This document shows, one piece after another, positions 33,869 to 44,687 of a stretch of 64,000 bases of DNA (the first letter of the stretch is position 1; each line of letters opens with the position of its first letter). The DNA is taken from the NCBI GenBank assembly GCA_032622095.1, contig CP136062.1:152762875-152826874 (forward strand). Reading direction: 5' to 3'. Both the position numbers and the translations under genes were made by a program. The notes beneath the pieces were generated by a model, which saw nothing but the letters and a program-made list of their open reading frames with translations, did not search any database and was not told the DNA's origin. The DNA comes from Siphonodentalium dalli (lineage: Eukaryota; Mollusca; Scaphopoda; Gadilida; Siphonodentaliidae).

Positions 33869-35115
33869 CTTCTCTATATATATCAGTGAATGGTTACTGA
33901 TAGTGAATCTGGTGAAAGCTATTCTGTCTTCGATGTGGTTAAAGTCTATATTATTTATTGAAAAGACGATGCTTATTGTATGTATGTTCAAAGCATGTGA
34001 TGTTTTCACCATTATTGTGGATCTGCGTTTGGTGCCAGATATCTTACCCGCGGACAGAATACGAGTACACTATATAAATTGTTCGAATTCAAAAACAATA
34101 CACAAAGAAATCTCCCGAACAGTATTGATAGTGGCAGAGATAAACTCGCCATTATCGAGTCGGGGCTTCCATTACAAATGTCGATGTATGACCTTTCAAA
34201 AGCTTCAACCCATAGATTTGAGGCGAGACGCTAAACTGCATGGGAAGTTGACGTAAAGACTGAAAAGAAATTTTCAGAGTCAGAAGGGCATTTAAAGGTC
34301 TATTATATATAGTTTGATAAGAGTATAGAAGATGCATTAGATATTTGTGTTGTAACAATATAGTGCCCGACAGTATGAATATGTGTTTCCGATTGAAACT
34401 TTTCCGGCATACATCACCAAAGACACACCAACTGTTCGGGCTTCTTTGTGCACGCAAGTCGACTCTGGTATTTCTAAAGCTTTAACCATCACACTGGCAT
34501 ATCACTTCTATTCAAAGCAAGTACAAAGATGTACAGCATGGCCATTGTCGAGACGTTGCTCCAATCGCTCACGCCAACGTAGGACCTTTCAAAAAAACTT
34601 TACTGTCAATCTTTGTTGAGAGCTCGATTGTTTACCAGTGGCTGAACACAGGGGGTCCGGGAACTTTAATTTGTTCTGTTATGTATTACAAGAAGGCCCC
34701 GGATCGATTTTCGGGAAAATCACACCAATGGTGTGGAAATGGCTTCAAAATCACATTTTCTTTTTCAAACTACCAATTTTGTTAACAGGATTATATCCTT
34801 CAGTAGACTCTGTTCTTTAAAACTAACATCCACAAAATATGATAAATCAAAACTTGTTTGATAAAATCCGATCCCAAATTCAAAATCTGATACCAATATC
34901 TTCATATAGGGAAATGCGTATTATTTGACGATAATGTTATCGAATTCGACTGGCAGGATATTGACATTTTAGACACTGTTGTCAAATCTATCAGGGTTTG
35001 AATATGCGTTTGGATTTTCTAAAACTTGTATATCGCCTTATCGTATTTCATGCATGCTAACTTCAAAGAATAAACGTCTAACGAATGTGTATAGAGCTGT
35101 TACCAATTAAAAAAA
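33869..35115 (+). repeat. Duplicated block, copy A, right part
   Basis: 1247 bp matching 42213-43459. It holds several short frames (for example 34152-34457 minus, 33864-34256 plus) without recognised families. The match ends in a run of seven A at 35109-35115. Confidence 0.95.
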
Positions 35116-35255
35116 TATTTTCATAGGATACCCACCGCCAAGGCCAACCGTGTCTTTAAACTATCACCATCGCCACATCGTCACATCTTCATCGCTACCC
35201 CATGCTGTGATCCAAAAGTGTCGGCGACAATGTGACGGTGCCCATTCCATCTGTT
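35116..35255 (+). repeat. 140-bp fragment of the duplicated block
   Basis: Equals 41316-41455, an internal part of the block that includes the last 45 bp of R484. It joins the A-run end of copy A to the 3' end of the large LINE. Confidence 0.9.
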
Positions 35256-38200
35256 ACATTTATTTTCAATACCTCCATTTATGGAGAAGAATATTTACAG
35301 CAAGGTATTTACGATTGTGTACATAACAAGTGTGAACAATGTACAATCTATAAGATGAGTGGCAGGGCATGTAACAGTTGGGTAAGTTGCGGTTGATGCC
35401 TGACATATGACGGCGTGTGGAATCATCTACGGCTGGTGGTCATAGGTTATCCTCTAATCAGGGAGCACACGGCAAGAAGATACGCAGCGGAGAACAGAAT
35501 TATTGTATGCTTGTTCTCGATTAGATGGTGTGGTTGTCCTGGAATGTTCCCTCCAAGAATCAGTGCTGAAAGTTCTTCGTCGCTCAAAGAATCGTGCATG
35601 AAGATAAATACAGACACTCCATAGTGGTTGAGAATAGTCTCCCAGTAGCTATTACGTAATGAAAGAATAACTTCCGAAGAGCAATACCTCATTGCGTGGA
35701 GAAGTTCGTTGTTGTACTGCTGATCACAGGCACGGCATGTCAGATGGTTAATATACGTCGTCTTATTGAGTAGAATAGCAAGATTCCGAAGTTGAACTGA
35801 GCAATTTGGGTACTGTCTAAGAAGTGTCCAAATCGACCAGGGAGTCATAGGATATGTGTGAACTAGTTGAAATGTGGTCAGTGATGGGTTGTTGGCAACG
35901 GATGAAGTCCAGAATGAGAAATAATGGTCCCGAACAGCTTTCTTGTAAATTGTTTTCCATGCAGAGTCTGACGGAAAATGTCCGGTTTGTGTGAAGATGT
36001 CAAGGTAATCGTAGAGTTTATATTGCTGAAGAATAGGAACAATGTCTGACACAAATCCAGTTGTATGTCTATTAAACAGAGTGAATTTAAAGAATCGTAA
36101 GAGGAATATCTTTAACGGCACCTGATGTCCTTGAGGAAGGTGAATCAGATGGCCGAGGAAGTTCAACTTTTTGATGTGGATTTCGGACTCAAGAGGCAGG
36201 AGTCCCAACAAGCTGAGAGCGACGTCTGTTGATGTGCGTCCAGGAAGAGTTTCTATGTGTTTAACACAGCATCGGAAAGCTCGTTCTAGTGAGATGTGTA
36301 TAGAACGTGTACTGACTTGTGTGAGCTCGCATCCATATAACGCCCTAGGAAGGACAACATACTTTAGCATAAACCCCATCGTCAGGGGAGAGCACGATTT
36401 GAAGGGCTGCTTTCCAGCTAAGACGAAGTAAGTTTTTCGCAGTTTCGTGGTTAACTCATTGGCTCGGTTGGAGTCATTTTGATACTTGTTGTGTGGAATT
36501 CCGAGATGAACACACGAGGAAGTTTCTGATATTATTTGATCTCCCAAGTACCATTTCCTGTCGTGATTTTCGTCTTGACGCTTCGTCTCATTAAAAACGA
36601 CGACCACACTTTTTGTTTCTGAGAAATTAAAGCGCCATAGTCGGCTGTATCTGCAACATATATCTAGAAGACTGTCCATTCCATATTTTGATAATGATAG
36701 CAGAGCAATGTCGTCTGCTGCTGTCGGTGCGACACAATGTACAGATCCAATTGAGAAACCGCAGTTCGAAGAATTCAATTGATTCAGCAAGTCATTTATG
36801 TACACTAAGTAGAAAAAAGGGGAACACACTGCCCCCTGCCTTGTTCCTTGTTTAACTGAGAGTGTATTCGAGAGAGCCTTGTTATACAATACGCGACTTG
36901 AGCAGTCAGAGTACATGTTAGTCACGACACGTAGTATCCTACCACAGAAGCCTAGTTGGTGAAGTTTCACAAAGAGACCTTCATGCCAGACACGATCGAA
37001 GGCTTTTGCCGAGTCCAAAAAGCACACAAAAGCACGAGAATTGTGATCACCAGTATAGTTGATGAATTCTTGGACAAGAAAGGCAGACATTTGGCAGCTA
37101 ACTCCTTTCTGGAAACCGTGCTGCAACTCATGTGGGAACATTGCGATGTCGGGATCACCAAGAAATCTATTGAGAAGGATATGTTCGAAAACTTTATAAA
37201 TTACAGGCAATAAGGTTATGGCTCTGTAGCTGTCAGGTAGATGCTTCGGTTTGGGATCACCCTTGTGTAATGGCACGATTATTCCAGTTTTAAGAGATGG
37301 TGGTATCCATTCCAGTTGAATAAGTCCGTTGAACAGGCGACAAAGAGCATTAACAAGGGATGCACTTCCGTGAATTAGATGGTCGTTTGTGATCTGGTCG
37401 ATGCCGCCTGATTTGTTCCGCTTCAGTCGTCGTAAAACCGAAAACACTTCGCTATTACTTATTGGCTCGCAGAACACATTACAATCGAATTGAGGATGAG
37501 ATTCATCAAGCAGCGAATGCAGTTGTCTGTATATGCTTTCTTCGAACTCTGTGTCAGAATGAATAGCCGGGGTGTACAGTTTTTCGAAATATACACGCCA
37601 TGCTTCAAGAATATCGCCGCGATCTCTGAGTGCTCTACCTTCGAAGTTCATAACGGAACCGAAACTGTCAGTGTGTTGAGAATCATCAGATGTTCGCAGC
37701 ATTTTCCAGAATTGCGTCTGGTCCTTGCTGGCACATGATTCGAGGATTTCATATTTGCGATGCTCTTGTGAACGAATTGCAGAGCGCACTGATCGTCTGA
37801 AGGAACGTTTGGATTCTTTGTACTGGATGTATTCTTCATGATCGTATGAGTGAGGCCTACCAACCATTATCCACACGGTACGTTTCTGTTTGACATCGAC
37901 ATGAAGTGACCGTAATTCATCGTTCCAGAAAGATTTCCTGGACCTATGGCGTGGTGCTGATGGCGACGCCATCGAGGAAGCGTGCAGTATTGCTTTAACA
38001 ATATCTGTATACAATTTGTCTAGATTATCTCGTGTTTTGAGAGAGTGGCACAAAGTCATGGTGAGAAGTTCATCAAGTGAAGCCTGGTATAAGGCAGTGT
38101 CCATTTTATCCCAATTGAGGGATAACCTCGTGAATAGAACTGGTGCAGTGGTCTCTGAAACTGGTATCTCAAAGCTGCACGACACTGGTAAGTGATTCGA

Positions 38201-40827
38201 TGTATTCAATTCGTGGTCATCGAGTATGGCGCTTTTAACAATTAGATCCGCCATCGTATCCGGCACAATGATGTGGTCTATACGTGAAGGTGATGCGACT
38301 GTACAGAATGGGTAGTATGAGAATGGGGGACCAGTGCATGAATCCAGACATGTAACTGAATAGGATTGTGTCCGAGTTAGCATAGCATTAATGAGTTGCG
38401 ATCTACTTTCGTGACCAGTCGGGAGATGCTCCCCCCTGGTTCCAGTCAAATGGGCATTTATGTCGCCCATAACAATCACAGGGCCTCTTGGCGAATAGTT
38501 ATCTATTAGATCGTTCAGAGAATCCAGGCATTCTGCATAATAATTGTCACTGTGTGAAGTGCTTGGGAGGTAAACTTGGAGAACACTAATATATTCTGAC
38601 GATCTCACTTTCAGTTGCAATCCAACAATCCTGTCTGTTCCAGTATCAAGAATAATACACTGATTTGCCAGATGCTTCCTTATTAGGATGGCCACGCCGT
38701 CGCGCGTGAAACTACCACCGGTCCTTGTTGTGATTGTTCTCCCGTGTTTGGCTAAACAACAGTATGAGTCGTGAAACGATTGGAGAAAGTGAAGGTTCTC
38801 ATCATTGAGCCAATGCTCAGAAATACCAACAAAGTCGTACAGTTGTCCTTTCAGCAGGACAGAAAGGTAGTCGGATGTGGGCACAACACCACTAGCATTC
38901 CACGCGACGAGATGAATAGTTAGTTTATCCGCCATAATTGCGTTTGGGTGGTTCGTTCTTCCAGAGTCTAAAATTCACACCACGAGGCCAGAAACCGTCA
39001 CTGTGGATTGAATCAATATCATTAGCGTAGATATGAATTCTGGCAGACTGTGTCCCTCTGCGCGAACTTGACATCAGTCGCACAAACGTTGGAGAGACGC
39101 CTTTGCCTTCCAAGAACGCCCAAATATTGTCGTCACTGGTCTTCATCGATATTCCACTCACAAATAGTTTACGTGTGCGTTTACGAGAATATGGAACTCC
39201 TACGAAACCATCTGATTCATCGACTCCGTCACCGATATCATCGCCGTGAGTAGGTAGATCACTTAAGTTACGTGTTCGACCCGTATGAGCACTCAACGAT
39301 TCAGGCGAGAAGGCAGGAACACTGTTAATATCGTTTTCAGATGAATGTGTGTGATCCGGACGACACATACCGGACGAGCCAGACGAGGAAGCAGGAACAA
39401 TGTTGCTAGCACTTTCAAATGACTGTGTTTTACACAGACGGAGGGCACCATGCGAGCCAGGCGATGCGACGGGAACACTGTCAATAGCACTTTCAGGCGA
39501 ACGAGATTGATGTGGTAGCGATATTGTTGTATAGTGCTCAGGCTCCGCGTGTTGTATATAACCTGAGTTTTCTGAGTTATTTGGTACATCTATTGGTGAT
39601 TGTGGAGGGCGCTGCTGTTTCACCAAGCGTGGTTTGAATTTTGGTTGCAGCGGGGTTGAAGACGAGAGAGACTGATTGGTGACCTCGGGAGTAACCGAGA
39701 GCGACAAATGAACGCTGGGATCCATCGAATGAACACTAGCCGACGGGGGCGTTTGTGGAAGCAGATACTTTTGGAAGTTTTGGACAGTCGCACACATATC
39801 ATTGAACTTTTCAGTGACATCTCTAGCGAATAATTCGAACATCGTGCTGAATTTCCTTTCTATGCTTTCTAGTATGTCGTCCGATTCTTTTAGTGACTCT
39901 TTGAGTTCCTTTTTCATGCCATTCAGTTTACCTTTCAGTGTCTCTGTTCGAACAAACGTTTTGTCGAGATCCTTCTCCTTCTCATTGAACAGTTTAGTAA
40001 TATGGTCGTTGCTGTCAGTGCTGTATTTTAACTCATCCTCGATTAGTTTGATACGGTTCTTTAAGCTCACAACACCGGTGCACTTATCATCGTTCATACG
40101 TGTTATGGTTTCACCTAATGTTGTGCATCTGCCTATAGTGTTGCCGATTGAAGACACGTTCGATTTGCATTTTATTTCTAGTTCCGTGTAAGCTTTCTCC
40201 AATTTAACAACACGCGAGCTGATGTCATTTTGTCCGTCCAACATGGAATTAATGTCACGCTGAAAATTGTCTGTTGTGATTTTATTGTTAGATTTCAGCA
40301 ATGTCAGCTCTGTTAGGACTTCAGCAAGCTTGTCCTGGATGCACATTGAGTTGCACTGGCACGTTTGTGTTGGGTCGGTCGGTTTCTTGTCGTCTTGGGA
40401 CAATTTCTTCGTTTGAATCCTCGTAATGCAGTCACGAATATCGTCGAACGAACCTCCGTGAAGAAATTGCACTATGTTGTAGATGTCCTTAACCAGACGA
40501 CTGCTGACAGGAAGACCTCCGAGTTCCGGATCACGCTGGATGCGACTTTTCAGGCAGTAATCTGAGAGGTCACTGCAAATGTTCTGGGCATCAACGAAAA
40601 AGTTCGTGCGAATATTACGTAGGTCAGAGTCATTTGGCACGGCGTGGAGCAGTCCTGCGATGAATTTATCCTTTGGGTGTTTTAGGATCTCATCCAGATC
40701 CGGGTAACGACTGTCAGAGAAATAATCAGGCAGTGTGGAATTAACATCTGGTTGTGTTTGAAGAGTTTGTCTATTGAACATATGGCTGGACGGAACAGGA
40801 CGTTCCGATTCTTCATATAGAACAGGC
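35256..40827 (-). mobile_element. Large two-ORF APE-type LINE, frames open
   Basis: A non-LTR retrotransposon on the minus strand with a coiled-coil ORF1 and an endonuclease-RT ORF2, overlapping by 11 bp. Both frames are uninterrupted over 5.4 kb. The 3' untranslated part is ~190 bp, ending with AATAAATGT on the minus strand against the block fragment at 35255. The other edge falls at 40827-40828, within the ORF1 start codon, so a 5' untranslated region and perhaps the true N-terminus are missing. The flanks do not form an ordinary target duplication. Confidence 0.9.
35447..38935 (-). CDS. LINE ORF2: APE endonuclease and reverse transcriptase (1162 aa)
   Basis: It nicks target DNA and copies the element's RNA onto it. 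The endonuclease spans about residues 1-255: IHLVAWNASG (N), VGISEHWL (E), VLQVYLPS, IVMGDINAHL (D/N), RIDHIIV and TSNHLPVSC (H); all catalytic positions look present. The RT spans about 490-800: GIIVPLHKGDPKPK, HGFQKGVSCQ, FVCFLDSAKAFDRVWH (motif A), KQGTRQGAVCSPFFYLVYIN (motif B), PTAADDIALLS (motif C, A-A-D-D instead of the common Y/F-A-D-D) and FNFSETKSVVVVF. Near the C-terminus (~1085) CRACDQQYNNELLHAMRYC forms a CCHC-type knuckle. The start overlaps the end of ORF1, implying coupled translation. Clade is not assigned. Confidence 0.92.
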   Translation of the reverse strand: MADKLTIHLVAWNASGVVPTSDYLSVLLKGQLYDFVGISEHWLNDENLHFLQSFHDSYCCLAKHGRTITTRTGGSFTRDGVAILIRKHLANQCIILDTGTDRIVGLQLKVRSSEYISVLQVYLPSTSHSDNYYAECLDSLNDLIDNYSPRGPVIVMGDINAHLTGTRGEHLPTGHESRSQLINAMLTRTQSYSVTCLDSCTGPPFSYYPFCTVASPSRIDHIIVPDTMADLIVKSAILDDHELNTSNHLPVSCSFEIPVSETTAPVLFTRLSLNWDKMDTALYQASLDELLTMTLCHSLKTRDNLDKLYTDIVKAILHASSMASPSAPRHRSRKSFWNDELRSLHVDVKQKRTVWIMVGRPHSYDHEEYIQYKESKRSFRRSVRSAIRSQEHRKYEILESCASKDQTQFWKMLRTSDDSQHTDSFGSVMNFEGRALRDRGDILEAWRVYFEKLYTPAIHSDTEFEESIYRQLHSLLDESHPQFDCNVFCEPISNSEVFSVLRRLKRNKSGGIDQITNDHLIHGSASLVNALCRLFNGLIQLEWIPPSLKTGIIVPLHKGDPKPKHLPDSYRAITLLPVIYKVFEHILLNRFLGDPDIAMFPHELQHGFQKGVSCQMSAFLVQEFINYTGDHNSRAFVCFLDSAKAFDRVWHEGLFVKLHQLGFCGRILRVVTNMYSDCSSRVLYNKALSNTLSVKQGTRQGAVCSPFFYLVYINDLLNQLNSSNCGFSIGSVHCVAPTAADDIALLSLSKYGMDSLLDICCRYSRLWRFNFSETKSVVVVFNETKRQDENHDRKWYLGDQIISETSSCVHLGIPHNKYQNDSNRANELTTKLRKTYFVLAGKQPFKSCSPLTMGFMLKYVVLPRALYGCELTQVSTRSIHISLERAFRCCVKHIETLPGRTSTDVALSLLGLLPLESEIHIKKLNFLGHLIHLPQGHQVPLKIFLLRFFKFTLFNRHTTGFVSDIVPILQQYKLYDYLDIFTQTGHFPSDSAWKTIYKKAVRDHYFSFWTSSVANNPSLTTFQLVHTYPMTPWSIWTLLRQYPNCSVQLRNLAILLNKTTYINHLTCRACDQQYNNELLHAMRYCSSEVILSLRNSYWETILNHYGVSVFIFMHDSLSDEELSALILGGNIPGQPHHLIENKHTIILFSAAYLLAVCSLIRG

Positions 40828-40829
40828 AT
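38925..40829 (-). CDS. LINE ORF1: coiled-coil protein with RRM-like end (634 aa)
   Basis: The likely RNA-binding, ribonucleoprotein-forming protein of the LINE. Residues ~165-370 are rich in heptad-like charged and leucine repeats (LAEVLTELTLLKSNNK, VSLKNRIKLIEDELK, TLKGKLNGMKKELKESLKES), predicting a long coiled coil for trimer-type assembly. A Ser/Pro-rich linker follows. It contains three imperfect repeats of the type SRSPESAIDSVPVASPGS, QSFESASNIVPASSSGS and HSSENDINSVPAFSPES (~440-520). The last ~80 residues (RKLFVSGISMKTSDDNIWAF ... FWPRGVNFRLWKN) resemble the compact C-terminal RRM-like domain of LINE ORF1 proteins. The ATG straddles the element/flank junction, so the native start may be lost. 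Confidence 0.85.
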   Translation of the reverse strand: MPVLYEESERPVPSSHMFNRQTLQTQPDVNSTLPDYFSDSRYPDLDEILKHPKDKFIAGLLHAVPNDSDLRNIRTNFFVDAQNICSDLSDYCLKSRIQRDPELGGLPVSSRLVKDIYNIVQFLHGGSFDDIRDCITRIQTKKLSQDDKKPTDPTQTCQCNSMCIQDKLAEVLTELTLLKSNNKITTDNFQRDINSMLDGQNDISSRVVKLEKAYTELEIKCKSNVSSIGNTIGRCTTLGETITRMNDDKCTGVVSLKNRIKLIEDELKYSTDSNDHITKLFNEKEKDLDKTFVRTETLKGKLNGMKKELKESLKESDDILESIERKFSTMFELFARDVTEKFNDMCATVQNFQKYLLPQTPPSASVHSMDPSVHLSLSVTPEVTNQSLSSSTPLQPKFKPRLVKQQRPPQSPIDVPNNSENSGYIQHAEPEHYTTISLPHQSRSPESAIDSVPVASPGSHGALRLCKTQSFESASNIVPASSSGSSGMCRPDHTHSSENDINSVPAFSPESLSAHTGRTRNLSDLPTHGDDIGDGVDESDGFVGVPYSRKRTRKLFVSGISMKTSDDNIWAFLEGKGVSPTFVRLMSSSRRGTQSARIHIYANDIDSIHSDGFWPRGVNFRLWKNEPPKRNYGG

Positions 40830-40876
40830 ATGAGAGTTCTAACTAGAACGTAGGCATTAAAGGCACGTGCGGCCTT

Positions 40877-41360
40877 AATTGTCGAAAATATTCATATTTG
40901 TTCCAAACACCGTAAACAGAAAAACAGTAAAACGCATACAGTTCCGTTCATATATACCATGACCATCGCGTAAACAGCATGTTATCATAAAGATCTGCTA
41001 TATTTTACCTAAGCAAGAGCCTGATTGTGTTACAGAAGACAGCACAATGCTACTGGCTAATCACACATAAATGGCATAAACGCTCTTTATTAGTTCCATA
41101 TCAGGTATTCACCAACAAAGAACGCTCTTTGTGTTTACCATCATAATATAAACAAACACCAGAAAAAGTTACTTTTTACGCTTTTGTTTACAAAACAATG
41201 GTCAAACATATGATCATAACATACTGTTTATGCGATATTTCTTATTTGTATACGGACAACGTCTATCTACATTTTGATGTTCTTTCTGTTTGTGGCGGTT
41301 TTTGACGGGTGGGGATATTTTCATAGGATACCCACCGCCAAGGCCAACCGTGTCTTTAAA
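40877..41360 (+). repeat. R484 repeat, copy 4
   Basis: The same unit as 18241-18724, within copy B of the block. Confidence 0.85.
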
Positions 41361-41959
41361 CTATCACCATCGCCACATCGTCACATCTTCATCGCTACCC
41401 CATGCTGTGATCCAAAAGTGTCGGCGACAATGTGACGGTGCCCATTCCATCTGTTGACAGAGGACGCGGAGATCAATGAAACATTTTCGGTGCTATACAG
41501 CTGTGGAAAACTGATAATATACGATCGGCTACCATTCTGGTGTGCTTACAACATAACATGTAATTGCGGTGGATCTAAAGAGATGCAAGATCAAGCGATT
41601 TCTTTGCTATAAAATATGTGTTCTGTAAAAGTAGATGTCACTCATGTACGAATTATTGAAACAAATTTATGAGTTACCGCATATAATTGTGTATGCTGTG
41701 TTACTGTATGTTAGATACCTATAATTTCATAAAAAATGTATATCTTAATCCTTAATATATATGTATTAAATAGGCATTTGGCACTAAAATTCAGTCAGAA
41801 GTTTTAGTCATTTGGTCAAAATGACTGGTTTGACAGATTGACTGCAACATATACAAAACAACAAATTACGCAAATGCGCTAACATGCAAACGGAGTCTCG
41901 GGATCATATATCCTAATAATGGTTAACCAACTGTTGTTTGATTATCACGCGCACAGCAG

Positions 41960-42330
41960 AAGCGACGGAAAATTCTGCATATTGATCGGCTTAGAGTGCA
42001 TGGGACTTTATTTTGTCCACTATAGTAATAAATTTGTAGTCGTCAATGCTTCGCAAATGCTGGACAATTGTCAATCATCGATTCGAAAAGTTCGCTTCGT
42101 AGTTGTGTATACTGAATAAGGAAATGTTCTTCATCTTGTATGAAATCATCACAACAAAACACGCACTTAAATTTCTCTCTTCTAATGTTACTTGGGGCTG
42201 AAGATGTTGCTCCTTCTCTATATATATCAGTGAATGGTTACTGATAGTGAATCTGGTGAAAGCTATTCTGTCTTCGATGTGGTTAAAGTCTATATTATTT
42301 ATTGAAAAGACGATGCTTATTGTATGTATG
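41960..42330 (-). pseudogene. LINE C-terminal scrap (uninterrupted version)
   Basis: The minus strand reads FNHIEDRIAFTRFTISNHSL and IEKEQHLQPQVTLEER, then, after a frameshift, KFKCVFCCDDFIQDEEHFL. This is the conserved C-terminal FR.SNH.L.IE..R / CxxC..DE.HFL pattern of LINE ORF2, with the last knuckle Cys replaced. The 14.3-kb element split this scrap in copy A. Confidence 0.7.
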
Positions 42331-43459
42331 TTCAAAGCATGTGATGTTTTCACCATTATTGTGGATCTGCGTTTGGTGCCAGATATCTTACCCGCGGACA
42401 GAATACGAGTACACTATATAAATTGTTCGAATTCAAAAACAATACACAAAGAAATCTCCCGAACAGTATTGATAGTGGCAGAGATAAACTCGCCATTATC
42501 GAGTCGGGGCTTCCATTACAAATGTCGATGTATGACCTTTCAAAAGCTTCAACCCATAGATTTGAGGCGAGACGCTAAACTGCATGGGAAGTTGACGTAA
42601 AGACTGAAAAGAAATTTTCAGAGTCAGAAGGGCATTTAAAGGTCTATTATATATAGTTTGATAAGAGTATAGAAGATGCATTAGATATTTGTGTTGTAAC
42701 AATATAGTGCCCGACAGTATGAATATGTGTTTCCGATTGAAACTTTTCCGGCATACATCACCAAAGACACACCAACTGTTCGGGCTTCTTTGTGCACGCA
42801 AGTCGACTCTGGTATTTCTAAAGCTTTAACCATCACACTGGCATATCACTTCTATTCAAAGCAAGTACAAAGATGTACAGCATGGCCATTGTCGAGACGT
42901 TGCTCCAATCGCTCACGCCAACGTAGGACCTTTCAAAAAAACTTTACTGTCAATCTTTGTTGAGAGCTCGATTGTTTACCAGTGGCTGAACACAGGGGGT
43001 CCGGGAACTTTAATTTGTTCTGTTATGTATTACAAGAAGGCCCCGGATCGATTTTCGGGAAAATCACACCAATGGTGGGGAAATGGCTTCAAAATCACAT
43101 TTTCTTTTTCAAACTACCAATTTTGTTAACAGGATTATATCCTTCAGTAGACTCTGTTCTTTAAAACTAACATCCACAAAATATGATAAATCAAAACTTG
43201 TTTGATAAAATCCGATCCCAAATTCAAAATCTGATACCAATATCTTCATATAGGGAAATGCGTATTATTTGACGATAATGTTATCGAATTCGACTGGCAG
43301 GATATTGACATTTTAGACACTGTTGTCAAATCTATCAGGGTTTGAATATGCGTTTGGATTTTCTAAAACTTGTATATCGCCTTATCGTATTTCATGCATG
43401 CTAACTTCAAAGAATAAACGTCTAACGAATGTGTATAGAGCTGTTACCAATTAAAAAAA

Positions 43460-44687
43460 GGTGCATTTGGATAAATTTGCCTCAGACTGCGTGTGATTTC
43501 CTGGGCAATCGACCTGTGACTATTTTAGAAATGTGTCCCGACCCCTGTGTGGCAGAACGATCCGAGAACACAAAATGTGTAATTCTATAATGCGTTATTT
43601 TCACACGGAATTGTTTCAATAGAATAGTGGTGGTTTGCTTCCTGTTAACACGTTAGTATTAAAGCATTGGTGTACCCATAGATTCGATGTCGATGACTAT
43701 ATAGAAAGAAATATGAAGATTCAGAAAGGCAAATAAGACCTGTATATTCTCATATACGAGCATTATATTCTGTGGATGAGTAAGACTTTTGCTAACAATA
43801 GGACGTGTTCTTTATGCAGGATCGTGAGAATGTACGTCGATTTAGACTTTTCTGTCAGACTTCCATTTATTTTCCAGCTGTAAAGGTGTATAATGTAACA
43901 CTGGAACCTCATTTCTATTCACGGTAAAATACAAAGACGCGTCAACGTCATTGTCGAGACTTCTTTGCACGTACGTCGACACTGATCCTTCAAAAGATTC
44001 AACCGTCGTAAAACACAAAGAATATCGGATACAATTTAAGATCAAGAAATTTTATTTGGACAACTGTGAAATGTCTCTTTGTACATTATTTCAACATCTC
44101 GTTTTTTGTGGAACTATTATAACGCCGTCGGATGATTAAAGTTATCACCAAAGGTCGTTCAGTGCAGGCTTTCAACAATCTGATGACTACTGGCATATAA
44201 ACCGGTTTAACCACATGAAGAATAGTTATTCTGATATGGCTGTTAGGCGGCCGCCGTTGTCTAATTACATACGGCTATAGTGTATTGATAGTACTCATAG
44301 TTTGTTGATTCCGGCGTTGACAGTACACTACCAATATGCTGTGTACTGTCATAGCTATAGCTAAGGTATTACCATCGTCACCTGTATACAGTCCAATTAG
44401 TGGCTTGTCTATATCCCCGCCTACTTGTAACTGTGTTTCGCGTTCCCAAAAGTTTTCAAACACATGCGAATTTCGGATGCCTGTGTAGATGAAATGTTCA
44501 GAAAAAACATCCTATATATTGTATAGCACTTTGCATGACTACAAATGAAATATGTTCTGCTAACAATAATATGTAACTATATATATTATTAATGCTGGAG
44601 TTAATAATAATAGCTATATCACTTATGACACAATTTTTCCAGTTCCTCAAAACCAGTTGTAAACTTTACGACATCTGCATGGAACTA
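43460..44687. other. No gene; one GACAGTACAC hairpin
   Basis: Unassigned sequence. Parts (43860-44000) resemble 34400-34570 weakly (CATTTCTATTCA, CATTGTCGAGAC, CGTCGAC), suggesting an older duplication. GACAGTACAC/GTGTACTGTC forms a hairpin at 44319-44350. Confidence 0.45.

Larger units (their letters stand above)
40828..43459 (+). repeat. Duplicated block, copy B (uninterrupted, empty site)
   Basis: 2632 bp equal to 18192-19577 plus 33869-35115 with only four or five differences. It carries the 3' part of the KRBA2/GIN fossil, R484, a LINE C-terminal scrap and unassigned sequence. The single CT at 42213-42214 is the pre-insertion site of the 14.3-kb element. Confidence 0.96.

Noticed and set aside
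33864-34457. Frames of about 100-130 aa in the duplicated block, conserved in both copies
   Set aside because: The conservation is explained by the very recent duplication (about 99.8 percent over everything), not by selection. No family motif.
40828-43459. The two block copies flanking the LINE as long terminal repeats
   Set aside because: The enclosed element is an APE-type LINE with its own ORF1/ORF2, and the copies contain unrelated fossils. Long flanking repeats here look like a segmental duplication.
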